50,000 nucleotides of DNA. It comes from an uncultured Opitutia bacterium. Lineage in GTDB: Bacteria; Verrucomicrobiota; Verrucomicrobiia; Opitutales; Opitutaceae. The stretch's first letter is position 1. The number at the start of each line of letters is the position of its first letter. The stretch is from contig CAIQKV010000094.1 of the NCBI GenBank assembly GCA_903872505.1, positions 1 to 50,000 on the forward strand, read 5' to 3'. This document shows positions 18,681 to 27,109 of this stretch, piece by piece. Both the position numbers and the translations under genes were made by a program. Below the pieces are notes generated by a model, which did not search any database, had not been told where the DNA came from, and saw only the letters and a list, made by a program, of their open reading frames with translations.

Positions 18681-19753
18681 TATTTCGCCCAGTCCATCGG
18701 CGCCGGCGGGATGAAGCTCGAGTTCACCGCGACCGGGCCGCCCTCCCGCATCGAGGTGCCGACCGCCTCGAGGATTTCCACCACGTGCGCCGCCTGGCTG
18801 CCGCTGGCGCGCTGCGGCCGGCCGGCCACCATCGCCTCGGTCATTTCCTCCACCGCGCGCGCAAACTCCGTGCCCTTGAACGGCGGGCGCACCGGCGGCA
18901 CGGTGGCGAAGGCCCCGCCCAGCGGCGCGTACTCCACCGTCGCATCGAAGCCCTGGAAATCCCCGAGGTACACGCTGCCCTGGTCCCCGGTGAACTCCAG
19001 GCCCCCGCGCTGCTTGCCGCCCTGCACATAGAAATTCGCCGAGAGCCGCGCCGTCAGTCCTTCCTCAAACTCCAGCATCGCGAGCACGAAATCCGGGGTC
19101 GTGATCGTGAATTTCCGGCCTTCCTTCGTGACCCGGTCGGGATAAACGACCTTGCCGGTCGCCGTCACGCGCCGCACCGGACCAAACATGGCGGTCAGCA
19201 GCGTCAGCGGATAGACGCCCACATCCCACTGGATGCCCACGGCGTAGAACGGCTCGGGATTGGGGTGCCAGGCCTCGATCCGGCCATGGTTGATGTCGGC
19301 GTAGACCAGCCGCACCCGGCCAGCCTGCCCGCTGCGCAGGAGCAGCCACGCCGTCTGCTGGGCCTCGCCCATGTAGGTCACCGGCGCGCTGCCGAGCCGC
19401 AGTCCGCGCGCGGCGGCGAGATCCACCAGTTCCTTTGCCTCGCGGTAGCGGAGCGCGAGGGGCTTCTCGGTGTGCACGTGTTTTCCCGCCAGCAAGCACT
19501 GCTTCACAACCTCGTAGTGCGCGAAATGGATGGTGAGGTTCACCACCAGCTCGACGGCGGGATCCGCCAGCAACGCCGCCAGGCTGGCGTATGCCCGGCC
19601 GCCGTACTTGGCGGCAAAGTCCTGAGCGCGCTTCGGGTCGAGGTCGGAGAACCCGACCAGGTCGCAGGCGGCGTAGGTCGAGATGCGGTCGGCGTAGCGG
19701 TTGGCAATGTTGCCGCAGCCCACGATGGCGACGCGGATTTTTCGGGGTGTCAT
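18680..19753 (-). CDS. Gfo/Idh/MocA family oxidoreductase
   Basis: A 357-residue NAD(P)-dependent sugar or inositol dehydrogenase. The Rossmann motif is VAIVGCGNIANRYADR at the N-terminus. The catalytic-region signature HTEKPLALRY (EKP motif) is near residue 95. The C-terminal alpha/beta domain follows with LEFTGDQGSVYLGDFQG. These enzymes oxidise or reduce sugars, inositols and related polyols; which one cannot be read. It is 35 bp downstream of the TIM-barrel isomerase on the same strand, a pairing common in inositol and uncommon-sugar catabolism in Verrucomicrobiota. The start at 19753 is the ATG immediately before the Rossmann strand. Confidence 0.93.
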   Translation of the reverse strand: MTPRKIRVAIVGCGNIANRYADRISTYAACDLVGFSDLDPKRAQDFAAKYGGRAYASLAALLADPAVELVVNLTIHFAHYEVVKQCLLAGKHVHTEKPLALRYREAKELVDLAAARGLRLGSAPVTYMGEAQQTAWLLLRSGQAGRVRLVYADINHGRIEAWHPNPEPFYAVGIQWDVGVYPLTLLTAMFGPVRRVTATGKVVYPDRVTKEGRKFTITTPDFVLAMLEFEEGLTARLSANFYVQGGKQRGGLEFTGDQGSVYLGDFQGFDATVEYAPLGGAFATVPPVRPPFKGTEFARAVEEMTEAMVAGRPQRASGSQAAHVVEILEAVGTSMREGGPVAVNSSFIPPAPMDWAK

Positions 19754-19788
19754 GGCGGAGGGGAAAAAGCGGAGGGGGCCGGGCGGGA

Positions 19789-20529
19789 TCAGGCGCGCGG
19801 GCCGAGAACCTGCCGGACGCACTCCGTGAGCGCGGGACCGGGGTTGTCGATGTCGCCCTCGTACTCGATGACGACACTGGCGACGCGGTCGTTCGCCCGC
19901 AGCAGCGCCAGCATTTTCGGCAGGTCGAGGTTGCCCCGCCCGATCACGACGTCGGTCTGCTTCCCGGCGCGGTCGAACACAAAATCCTTCAGGTGCACGC
20001 CGTACAGGCGGTCGGCGAACTTTTCCGCCATCGCCACCGGGTCCTCGTGCGCATCAAGCGCCCACGCCGTGTCGAGGCAGAGGCCGATGCGCGGCGAGGT
20101 GCTCGCGAACACGTGCGCGAGCATCTGCGTGTTGCCGAGCCAGTGGCGCCCCCCGTGGTTGTGGATCGCGAGGCGGAGATCAAACTCGTCCGCGACCCGC
20201 TCGGCCGCGCGGAACACGTCGGCCCCGGCGCCCGGCTCGAAGTCGACGGCGATCACCGTGCCGCCGGCCTTCCGCATGAACTCCGCCAGCGACCGTTCCC
20301 GCGCCACGTTGCCGGTGAAGCGCTCCACCCCGATGCTGGCGATGGCCACGCCGGCGGCGCGGCACTGGGCGATGATCGCGTCGGCGTCGCGCGTGAAGTC
20401 GCCGTGCACCCCGCTGAGTTCAACGGTCGCGACCCCGCACGCCTTGAGGCGCGGGAGCACGTCGCCGAGGGCCTTGAAGCCGCGGAAGCAGTAGCTTTGG
20501 ATGCCGAGCTGGGAGGACAGGTTTTTCAT
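19789..20529 (-). CDS. Sugar phosphate isomerase/epimerase (AP endonuclease family 2 TIM barrel)
   Basis: A 246-residue xylose-isomerase-like TIM barrel. It begins LGIQSYCFRGFKALGDVLPR. Metal ligands are suggested by the Glu in VATVELSGVHGD, the His in LAIHNHGG, the D/H in RIGLCLDTAWALDAHED, and the C-terminal SVVIEYEGD. Members include inosose isomerase/dehydratase and tagatose or hydroxypyruvate isomerases. The neighbour Gfo/Idh oxidoreductase, 35 bp downstream, suggests a two-step conversion of an oxidised sugar or inositol. The ATG at 20529 gives the standard start for the fold. The operon start region is shared divergently with the epimerase gene across 121 bp. Confidence 0.9.
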   Translation of the reverse strand: MKNLSSQLGIQSYCFRGFKALGDVLPRLKACGVATVELSGVHGDFTRDADAIIAQCRAAGVAIASIGVERFTGNVARERSLAEFMRKAGGTVIAVDFEPGAGADVFRAAERVADEFDLRLAIHNHGGRHWLGNTQMLAHVFASTSPRIGLCLDTAWALDAHEDPVAMAEKFADRLYGVHLKDFVFDRAGKQTDVVIGRGNLDLPKMLALLRANDRVASVVIEYEGDIDNPGPALTECVRQVLGPRA

Positions 20530-20650
20530 GGGGCGGGGAAGCGGGCATCGTGGGCAATCCCCTCCCGGCTGGCAATGTCGCCGTCGGCCCGGCCCTCCGG
20601 CCGCGAAAGTTAGGGGCTGACTCCGCCGCCCGGACGCATTCGATGAGCGC

Positions 20651-21673
20651 ATGAAAGTGCTCATCGTCGGCGGCACCGGCCTGATCTCCTCGGGCATCGT
20701 CAAGGCGCTCTCGGCCCGCGGCGCCGACCTCACCGTCTTCAACCGCGGCCGGACCGACGACCGCCTCGGCGCCGGCGTGCGGCACCTCGCCGGCGACCGA
20801 AACGACTTCCCGGCCTTCGAGGCCGCCATCGCCGCGTCCGGGACGTGGGACGTGGTGATCGACATGATCTGCTTCCGGCCCGACCAAGCGGAGAGCGACC
20901 TGCGGGCGTTCGCCGGCCGCTGCGGCCAGTTTATTTTCTGCAGCACCGTCTGCACCTACGGCAACACCCAGACGGTCGTCCCTACCCTCGAGACCACCCC
21001 GCCAGCGCCCCACTCGGCCTACGGGCGCGACAAGCTCGCCTGCGAGCAGCTCTTTCTCCGCGCCCACGCGGAGAAAAAAATGCCGGTCACCATCTTCCGG
21101 CCGTCGCACACCTACGGTCCGGGGGGCAACGTGATCAACAACCTGGGCTGGGAACCGACCTTCGTGGACCGCCTGCGCCGGGGCCGGCCGGTCATCGTCA
21201 GCGGCGACGGGCACGGGCTCTGGCAAAGCGCGTATTCCGAGGATGTCGGCGTGGGGTTTGCCGGCGCGGCGGGCAATCCCGCCTGCTTCGGCGAGGTCTA
21301 CAATGTCGTGGCCGACGAGGTGGTCACGTGGGACGACTACACCCGGCGCACCGCGGCGGCGATCGGTGCGCCGCCCCCGCGCCTCGTGCACCTGCCGACC
21401 GACCTGCTGCTGGCGATCGACCGCCCGCGCTATGCCGCCTTGGAGGAGATCTTCCGCTTCCACGGCGTCTACTCCAGTGCCAAGCTGAAGCGCGTGGTGC
21501 CCGCCTACCGCACGGCGACGCCTTTCGAGGAAGGCGTGCGCCGCACCGTCGCGTGGATGGACCAGCACGGCAAGGTCGCCCGGGTCGAGGATGACGCCCT
21601 GGAGGACCGGCTCATCGCGGCGTGGGAGCGCTTTGCCGGCGAAGCGGTCAAGGCCTTCTCGCCCAAGCCTTAA
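20651..21673 (+). CDS. NAD-dependent epimerase/dehydratase (extended SDR)
   Basis: A 340-residue extended short-chain dehydrogenase. The nucleotide-binding motif is VLIVGGTGLISSGIVKAL (GGxGxxxxG), and NRGR after strand 2 is typical of the CSP41/isoflavone-like branch. The YxxxK active site is in SAYGRDKLACEQ with an upstream Ser/Thr in FICSSTVCTYG-like context (read as FCSTVCTYG). A substrate loop FRPSHTYGPGGNV follows. It likely acts on a nucleotide sugar or similar carbohydrate. It is divergent from the isomerase/Gfo pair, so the three genes may share a metabolic theme, but this is inference only. Confidence 0.9.
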   Translation: MKVLIVGGTGLISSGIVKALSARGADLTVFNRGRTDDRLGAGVRHLAGDRNDFPAFEAAIAASGTWDVVIDMICFRPDQAESDLRAFAGRCGQFIFCSTVCTYGNTQTVVPTLETTPPAPHSAYGRDKLACEQLFLRAHAEKKMPVTIFRPSHTYGPGGNVINNLGWEPTFVDRLRRGRPVIVSGDGHGLWQSAYSEDVGVGFAGAAGNPACFGEVYNVVADEVVTWDDYTRRTAAAIGAPPPRLVHLPTDLLLAIDRPRYAALEEIFRFHGVYSSAKLKRVVPAYRTATPFEEGVRRTVAWMDQHGKVARVEDDALEDRLIAAWERFAGEAVKAFSPKP

Positions 21674-21737
21674 AAATCCCGTCGCGACCGTTCTCCACCA
21701 GCATTAGCATTGACGCGATTTTGGATTAGCTGCACGA

Positions 21738-22352
21738 ATGGCCGGGTACCCCGCCATGCACGATCCCATGGTCTATTATTTCGTGTGGATCCTCACGCCG
21801 GTCGCGCCAGCGTATGCGATGTTCAAGTGGCTGCCGAGCGACGCCTCGGCCACCGGCCCGTTCAAGGGTCTGAAATGGAAACTGGGCGGGGCCTTCGCCG
21901 GCTATTTCATGATCGTGCTGATCTCCTGGCAGTTCGTATCCAAGCTGGAAGACGAGGCGCTGGCCCAGCAGAAGGCGCTGGCGGATGCGGCCCAGGCCCA
22001 GCTGGGGGAGCCGTGGACAATTTCCGGCCAGATCCGGAAGGCAGATGGCTCCGTGCCGTTCGAGGCCAAATTCCTGACGCAGCCGCCGATTGGCGAGATC
22101 CGTGACAATGGCAGTTTCTCCGTGGAGGTTCTGCTGCCCCGCCGCAAGCCCGGCGATGAGCATCCCCCGGATCTCCTCATCAAATGCGATGGCTTTGATA
22201 CCGTGGGCATATCCCTCCCCTGGGATGAAGAATCCAAGCTCAACCTTCCTCCCGCCAAGTATGCCGCGACCCGCAATCCGGAAAAGCGCACGATCAAGGT
22301 CGCGCCGGCCATCGTCATGGAACCGCTGCCGCCCGGCGAGAACCGGCCATAA
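21738..22352 (+). CDS. Hypothetical membrane protein
   Basis: A 204-residue protein of no family I recognise. Two hydrophobic segments are present, MVYYFVWILTPVAPAYAMF near residue 10 and GGAFAGYFMIVLISWQFV near 50. A short helical Ala/Gln-rich stretch, ALAQQKALADAAQAQLG, follows, and then an apparently beta-rich soluble domain (WTISGQIRKADGSVPFEA, GSFSVEVLLPRRKPGDEHPP) that resembles a carboxypeptidase-regulatory or Ig-like fold. It is followed after 54 bp by another small gene with the same kind of beta domain, so both may make one unit. In-frame ATGs at 21738 and 21756 both precede helix 1; the first was kept. Confidence 0.7.
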   Translation: MAGYPAMHDPMVYYFVWILTPVAPAYAMFKWLPSDASATGPFKGLKWKLGGAFAGYFMIVLISWQFVSKLEDEALAQQKALADAAQAQLGEPWTISGQIRKADGSVPFEAKFLTQPPIGEIRDNGSFSVEVLLPRRKPGDEHPPDLLIKCDGFDTVGISLPWDEESKLNLPPAKYAATRNPEKRTIKVAPAIVMEPLPPGENRP

Positions 22353-22406
22353 GCCGGCCCTCCGGCGCTTGGGGCCCGGCCCTTCCGAATCGAGTCGAAT
22401 ACCCAC

Positions 22407-22751
22407 ATGCAAACGATCCCAGAGTCCCCCCACCCCCGGCGCCATTGGGCCGCGGCGATGACGGTCATCCTCCTCGTTTCACTGCTCAATCTCGTCGGGG
22501 CGGCCACGGTCCAGGGCCGCCTGATTTTCAAGAACGGCGCGCCGGCCTCGGAAATCGGCGTGCGGCTGACCCTTGGCGCAAAGGTGATTACCCCCTTCTC
22601 CTTTTCCGTGCGGGACGGCCGGTATTTCCTGAAGGACGTGGCCCCCGGGGCCTATACGCTGGAGATCTGGCGGAATCGAGTGCTGGTGTCCAAGCAGCCC
22701 CTCACGGTACGCGAAAAAATTACCGAGGTGCCGGTGATCAAGCTGCCGTAG
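22407..22751 (+). CDS. Small exported protein with carboxypeptidase-regulatory-like domain
   Basis: A 114-residue protein. A cytoplasmic start rich in Pro/His (MQTIPESPHPRRHW) is followed by a hydrophobic signal or anchor AAAMTVILLVSLLNLVGAA. The mature part is one Cna-B/carboxypeptidase-regulatory-like beta sandwich: TVQGRLIFKNGAPASEIGVR, GRYFLKDVAPGAYTLEIW and LTVREKITEVPVIKLP. It is probably periplasmic and tethered or secreted. It sits right behind the 204-residue membrane protein, whose C-terminal domain is of a similar type. It is convergent with the RNB ribonuclease with 25 bp between stops. Confidence 0.7.
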   Translation: MQTIPESPHPRRHWAAAMTVILLVSLLNLVGAATVQGRLIFKNGAPASEIGVRLTLGAKVITPFSFSVRDGRYFLKDVAPGAYTLEIWRNRVLVSKQPLTVREKITEVPVIKLP

Positions 22752-22776
22752 CCGTCCACCAGCACGGACCCGGGCT

Positions 22777-24249
22777 TCAGCCGACCCGCTTGAGATCGAT
22801 GTATCCGCGGTCCACGTCGGTGTGGACCAGTTGGACGCGAAGCCGGTCACCCACCTGGCAGTTGTCACACCCGATGGTCAGCCGGCCCTCCACCGGTGGG
22901 CGGAAGAGGCGCACAAAGGTGCCCTTGTCGGCGACGCCGGTGACCGTGGCATCGAACCGCTCCCCGATCCTTGAGGCCAGCAGCATGGCGGCCGCGGACT
23001 TAATCAGCTGCCGCTCCACCCGCTTGGCCGCGTCCTCCTGCCCGGTGCAGTGCTGGGCGAGGGCCGTCAGACGATCGTTGGCATACGGCGGCGGCCGCCC
23101 CGCGAGCGCCGCCTTGAGCAGGCGCTGGGTCAAAAGATCCGGAAAGCGCCGGTTCGGGGCGGTGGAATGGGCGTAGTCCCGCACCGCGAGACCGAAATGC
23201 CCCGGCGCGCTGCCCCCCGGAAACTCCACGATGTACTCGCCCGCCCCCAGCAGCTTGATGACGGCGAGTGACAGATCCGGGAAATAGGCGGGGTCCTCGA
23301 GCAGGGCCGCCTGGAGGAATTTCTCAAGCGCGACCCCGTCCGGCGCCTTCGGCAGGGAAAATTTCCTCGTGGCGGCCAGCTCGACAATCCGGTCCCAATG
23401 CTTGGGCGTGCGGACCACGCGGCGGACCGAGGGAAACTTTCGGGCCGCCAGAAACTGGGCGGTCACGCCATTGGCCGCGACCATCAGTTCCTCGATCAGG
23501 TTCTTGGCCACGTTGGTTTCCTCCGCCCGCAGGTCCTGCAGGATATCGCCCACGAACACCGGCTTGGCCTCGATGGTCTGGAGCGTGAGGGCGCCCCGGA
23601 CATGCCGCAGGGTCCGCAATTGCTGGGCGGTGCGGTGCTGGAGCCGCAGGTTCTCCGCGAGCCCGGCGACCGGGCCGATCGCGGGCGGCATCGGCCCGGT
23701 GCCGTCCAGCCACGCCGCCGTGCTGTTGTAGGCGAGCTTGGCGCGGTTGCGCACCTGCGCCTGATAAAGATCCGATTTCCGCATCGCGCCATCCCCCGCG
23801 AAGACCATCTCCACCACCAGGGCCAGGCGGTCGGCCTCGAAATTGAGCGACGTGAGGTCGGTCGACAGTTTCTCCGGCAGCATCGGAAAGATCTGGCCCG
23901 CGGTGTAGACCGAGGTGGTGTTTTTCTCCGCGTGCGCGTCGATGGCCGAGTCCTGCGGCAGCAGCGCGGCCACGTCCGCAATCGCGACCAGCAGCTTGAC
24001 CGCCCCGTCCGGCAGGGCCTCGGCCACGGAAAGCTGGTCCAGGTCCCGCGAATCGTCGTTGTCGATCGAGCACCACGGCAGGCCCCGCAGGTCGCGCGCC
24101 GCGGCCGTGGGCGCCGCCGGGCCGGAGATGGTGCCCAGCTCATGCAGCGCCGCCTCGGAAAAATCCGGCTCCAGCCCCCGCTCCATCATCACCCGGTGGG
24201 CAATCTGTTGCAAAATAGCGCGCGCCCGCCCGTTGGCTGGATTCGTCAT
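22777..24249 (-). CDS. RNB domain ribonuclease (RNase II/R-like, short form)
   Basis: A 490-residue 3'-5' exoribonuclease-family protein. The RNB catalytic block is SIDNDDSRDLDQLSVAE at residues 61-77, followed by VKLLVAIADVAALLP, FPMLPEKLSTDLTSLNF and YAHSTAPNRRFPDLLTQRLL. The C-terminal S1-like strand set is FDATVTGVADKGTFVRLF to DRGYIDLKRVG. There is no cold-shock domain pair, so it is shorter than RNase R and RNase II. In RNase II the acid quartet is D201, D207, D209 and D210; aligned here, the last is Q72. The start at 24249 is supported by a GGAG six bases upstream; an upstream ATG at 24288 is less likely. Confidence 0.9.
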   Translation of the reverse strand: MTNPANGRARAILQQIAHRVMMERGLEPDFSEAALHELGTISGPAAPTAAARDLRGLPWCSIDNDDSRDLDQLSVAEALPDGAVKLLVAIADVAALLPQDSAIDAHAEKNTTSVYTAGQIFPMLPEKLSTDLTSLNFEADRLALVVEMVFAGDGAMRKSDLYQAQVRNRAKLAYNSTAAWLDGTGPMPPAIGPVAGLAENLRLQHRTAQQLRTLRHVRGALTLQTIEAKPVFVGDILQDLRAEETNVAKNLIEELMVAANGVTAQFLAARKFPSVRRVVRTPKHWDRIVELAATRKFSLPKAPDGVALEKFLQAALLEDPAYFPDLSLAVIKLLGAGEYIVEFPGGSAPGHFGLAVRDYAHSTAPNRRFPDLLTQRLLKAALAGRPPPYANDRLTALAQHCTGQEDAAKRVERQLIKSAAAMLLASRIGERFDATVTGVADKGTFVRLFRPPVEGRLTIGCDNCQVGDRLRVQLVHTDVDRGYIDLKRVG

Positions 24250-24342
24250 GGGTCTCTCCGGAGTGTCAGCTTGTGCGTCCGTGGTCAATGAAGGCCTGCA
24301 CTCCGGCGACCGGGTGACGCGGCGTCCTGTCGTCGGCCCGGC

Positions 24343-25245
24343 TTACTTGCCCTTTGTTGCAGGCGTCTCGACCACTTCGGGTGCGCCCACGTTCACATGG
24401 CCTTCCGGCACCGGGGCGTAGATGTCGATTTCCGGCTCCGTGATCTCCTTGCCGAAATACGGCGCGCCCATCTCGAGCATCTTGGCCACCACGCCGTTCA
24501 GGTCCCGGTGGTCGGGGTCGTCGACGGTGATGGTCGTGTTCCACAGCTGCTTGAGCTTGGCTTTCGGGTCGGCGGGATAGCGCCACGCCGTGACGCGGAT
24601 GAAGAGCTTTTCATACTGGGCCTTCTGCGCCTTGGCCACGAAACCGGTGCCCTTCTCCTTGAACAGCTGGGTCGGCATTCCGGTGATCGTGTTGGTCGGG
24701 GCGTCCAGGCCCCCGACGGCACTGGCCCCGCCGGGAGTCTCCGCGCCGGCGTCCACCATGTAGGGATTCACCAGGTAGCCGCGGCCGTAGAGCACGGTGA
24801 GGAGGATCTCCGGGTGCTTGCCCTGCCCGACCCGCTGGAAGCCGTGGGCGTTGAGCTCGTGGTGCAGCAGATCCATGATCGCGCCCGCATCGACGGGCTT
24901 CACCAGCTTCACCTCCGAGTGCACCGGCTGGATCGCGAGGATGCCGTAGATTTTCCCGAGCTCCCCGGCCTGCTGCATGTCCGACTTGCCCGTCAGCTTC
25001 TCCGGCTTGCCCGTCGGCTTTTCGGGCTTGTCCAGGACCGCCGAGCGGACGCCGATGTCCATCGGGGCATCCTGGCCTGACAAGGTCGGGCCCGCCATCC
25101 ATCCGGTGATCCCCGCCGCCAGCAGCCAACGCCAGGCCGGAAATACGCCGGCGCGGTGCGCCCGGCCGTCGACTGACCGGCGGGTGGCGGACGCGGAGAA
25201 TACCGACCGGGGGCCCGGGCGAAAAGATGAGGTGAAGGGAGGCAT
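24343..25245 (-). CDS. Hypothetical secreted or membrane-anchored protein
   Basis: A 300-residue protein that I do not recognise. A hydrophobic stretch FPAWRWLLAAGITGWMAGP near residue 35 may be a signal anchor after a basic leader. A Pro/Lys repeat KPEKPTGKPEKLTGK follows. The folded part then shows GKIYGILAIQPVHSEVKLVK, VLYGRGYLVNPYMVD and KLFIRVTAWRYPADPKAK, ending in APVPEGHVNVGAPEVVETP. This pattern (strand-helix, RVTAWRYP) is close to secreted DUF4136-like lipoproteins but without a lipobox, so no assignment is made. The start at 25245 is the ATG closest to the leader; another lies at 25287. It precedes the RNB gene on the same strand. Confidence 0.65.
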   Translation of the reverse strand: MPPFTSSFRPGPRSVFSASATRRSVDGRAHRAGVFPAWRWLLAAGITGWMAGPTLSGQDAPMDIGVRSAVLDKPEKPTGKPEKLTGKSDMQQAGELGKIYGILAIQPVHSEVKLVKPVDAGAIMDLLHHELNAHGFQRVGQGKHPEILLTVLYGRGYLVNPYMVDAGAETPGGASAVGGLDAPTNTITGMPTQLFKEKGTGFVAKAQKAQYEKLFIRVTAWRYPADPKAKLKQLWNTTITVDDPDHRDLNGVVAKMLEMGAPYFGKEITEPEIDIYAPVPEGHVNVGAPEVVETPATKGK

Positions 25246-25395
25246 GGGGATAAATGGGGCTGGCTTCCCGCGTGGCGCAAGAGACACGCGGGCCTGGTTA
25301 CTGAAACACTAAGACGGCACGGGGATGCGGAAGTTTCATGAGTTCGATGCGGCCCCACCCGGTTCCCGCCTGCTGCGGGACCGGCGGCTGGCTGC

Positions 25396-26091
25396 TCATG
25401 AAATCAAGCGGGCAATCGCAAAGGCGGCGGCGGCGGCCAACCCGCCGATGATGACGGTTTGCAGCGCGGCGCGAACCACTGGCACCCCCGTGAAGCGGCC
25501 CTTGATCCCGCCGAAAACCGCCAGCGCCAGCAGGGTCACGCCCACCGACAGCCGGAGCGCCGCCTGCGCGTCGTTCAGGATCAGGTAGGCGCTCAGGGGA
25601 ATGATGCCGCCCACGATGTAGGCGCTCGCGATCGTCAGCGCGCTTTTCCAGGCGCGGGACGGGTCCGGTGCCTCGAGGCCCAGCTCGAAGCGCATCATGA
25701 ACGTCACCCAGTCCTTGGGCCGCTGGCGCAGCGACTCGACGACGGTGTGGCATTCCTCGGGCGTGAGCCCGTAGGTCAGGAAAATGTCGCGCACTTCCTG
25801 CGCCTCGGCCTCGGGCTTGGTGACGATCTCCAGCTCCTCGCGGTCCTTTTCGCTCGCGTAGTGCTCGGCGTCCCCGCGCGCCGCCAGGTAGCCGCCCAGC
25901 CCCATCGCGATCGAGCCGGCGGCGATCTCGGCAAACCCGGCGGTGACGATGAGGTGCGTCTGGGAAATCGCCCCGGTGAGGCCGGCCGCCAGCGCGAACG
26001 GCACCGTCAGCCCGTCCGACATGCCGATGACAATGTCCCGGACGGCGTTTCCGGCGGTGAAGTGCTGCTCGACGTGCGGTGTGTGCTCCAT
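25396..26091 (-). CDS. VIT1/CCC1 family transporter
   Basis: A 231-residue membrane protein of the vacuolar iron transporter family. Its helix 1 carries VIGMSDGLTVPFALAAGLTG, the conserved SDG(L)xxPFAL motif. The pair SIAMGLGGYLAARGDAEHYA marks helix 2 and the cytoplasmic helix. A metal-binding region follows with EVRDIFLTYGLTPEECHTVV. The last three helices begin at SALTIASAYIVGGIIPLSAY. Family members carry Fe2+ or Mn2+ out of the cytosol. The start at 26091 matches the family N-terminus. It is divergent from the PhyH gene across 120 bp. Confidence 0.9.
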   Translation of the reverse strand: MEHTPHVEQHFTAGNAVRDIVIGMSDGLTVPFALAAGLTGAISQTHLIVTAGFAEIAAGSIAMGLGGYLAARGDAEHYASEKDREELEIVTKPEAEAQEVRDIFLTYGLTPEECHTVVESLRQRPKDWVTFMMRFELGLEAPDPSRAWKSALTIASAYIVGGIIPLSAYLILNDAQAALRLSVGVTLLALAVFGGIKGRFTGVPVVRAALQTVIIGGLAAAAAFAIARLIS

Positions 26092-26211
26092 GCCCGAGGA
26101 TGAGTCGACTCTCGGCCGCGAGGCAAGCGGTGAGGCTCGCCCCCGGCGCCGCGGCCCGCCCGCGATTTTGGGGTGACACGTTGCGCGGGCCGGCTTCATC
26201 CTGCGCCGGAC

Positions 26212-27051
26212 ATGAGCAAATTCCGCCTAAGCCGGGAGCAGCTGGCCTTCTTCCACGCCTTCGGCTTCCTGCGCTTTCCCGGCCTGCTCGATGATCGCAT
26301 CGATCGCATCATCGCGGAGTTTGAAATCCTCTGGGCCGCGCAGAACGGCGGGCACCACGGCCAGGCCCACGACGGCAAGCGCCGCTCCTGCCTCGCCCCC
26401 TGCATCGACCGGAGCGTGTACCTGAGCACGATGCTCGATGACCCGCGCCTGCACGGGATCGCGACCAGCCTCCTCGGCGATGATTTCAACTACATGGGGT
26501 CGGACGGCAACCTCTACGCCGGCGACACTGGCTGGCACTCCGATGGCTGGCACCGGGACATCACGCACCTCAAGCTGGCGTTCTACCTCGACCCCGTCGG
26601 GCGCGACACGGGCTGCCTGCGGGTGATTCCCGGCAGCCACCGGATCGGCGACCAGTTTGCCGACGCACTGCAGAGGGAAATCTACGACAGCGAGAAAAAC
26701 TGGAGCCTCCCCGGGCGCGACGTGCCGTGCGTGGCGCTGGAGACGAAGCCAGGCGACGTGGTCCTGTTCAACCACAACACCAAGCACGCGGCGTTTGGCG
26801 GCAGTGCGCGCCGGCGGATGTTCACCATGAATTGCTGCCAGCGTTATCCCGAGAACCGCCTGCCGGAACTGCGCGAGTACCTGGCGGGCGGGGCGCGCTT
26901 CTGGGTGGAGCGCGCCTACGGCGACGCGATGATCCGGACCGCGACCCCGGCGCGCATGGTCCATCTCGAGCAGAACCTCGCCAACGACGGCCACCTGAAG
27001 GCCCTCGCCGCGAAGGCCCGGTCGGAAATGGCCGAGCCCTCGCGGGGGTAG
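26212..27051 (+). CDS. Phytanoyl-CoA dioxygenase (PhyH) family oxygenase
   Basis: A 279-residue Fe(II)/2-oxoglutarate-dependent oxygenase of the PhyH family. Metal and substrate ligands are visible as the HxD pair in TGWHSDGWHRDITHLKLAF, the distal histidine in VVLFNHNTKHAAFGGS and the Arg in ARRRMF. The jelly-roll N-terminus FRLSREQLAFFHAFGFLRFP is typical. Such enzymes hydroxylate small molecules or lipids. The next gene on the same strand, 58 bp away, is a sterol-desaturase-type hydroxylase, so a two-step lipid or secondary metabolite modification is possible. The start at 26212 fits the first strand; an upstream start at 26173 would add 13 unrelated residues. Confidence 0.92.
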   Translation: MSKFRLSREQLAFFHAFGFLRFPGLLDDRIDRIIAEFEILWAAQNGGHHGQAHDGKRRSCLAPCIDRSVYLSTMLDDPRLHGIATSLLGDDFNYMGSDGNLYAGDTGWHSDGWHRDITHLKLAFYLDPVGRDTGCLRVIPGSHRIGDQFADALQREIYDSEKNWSLPGRDVPCVALETKPGDVVLFNHNTKHAAFGGSARRRMFTMNCCQRYPENRLPELREYLAGGARFWVERAYGDAMIRTATPARMVHLEQNLANDGHLKALAAKARSEMAEPSRG

Positions 27052-27109
27052 CCGGCGCCATCCGGCTGCGGTCTTGCCTTGCCCGCCGACTTTTCCAACA
27101 TCGGCCCCC

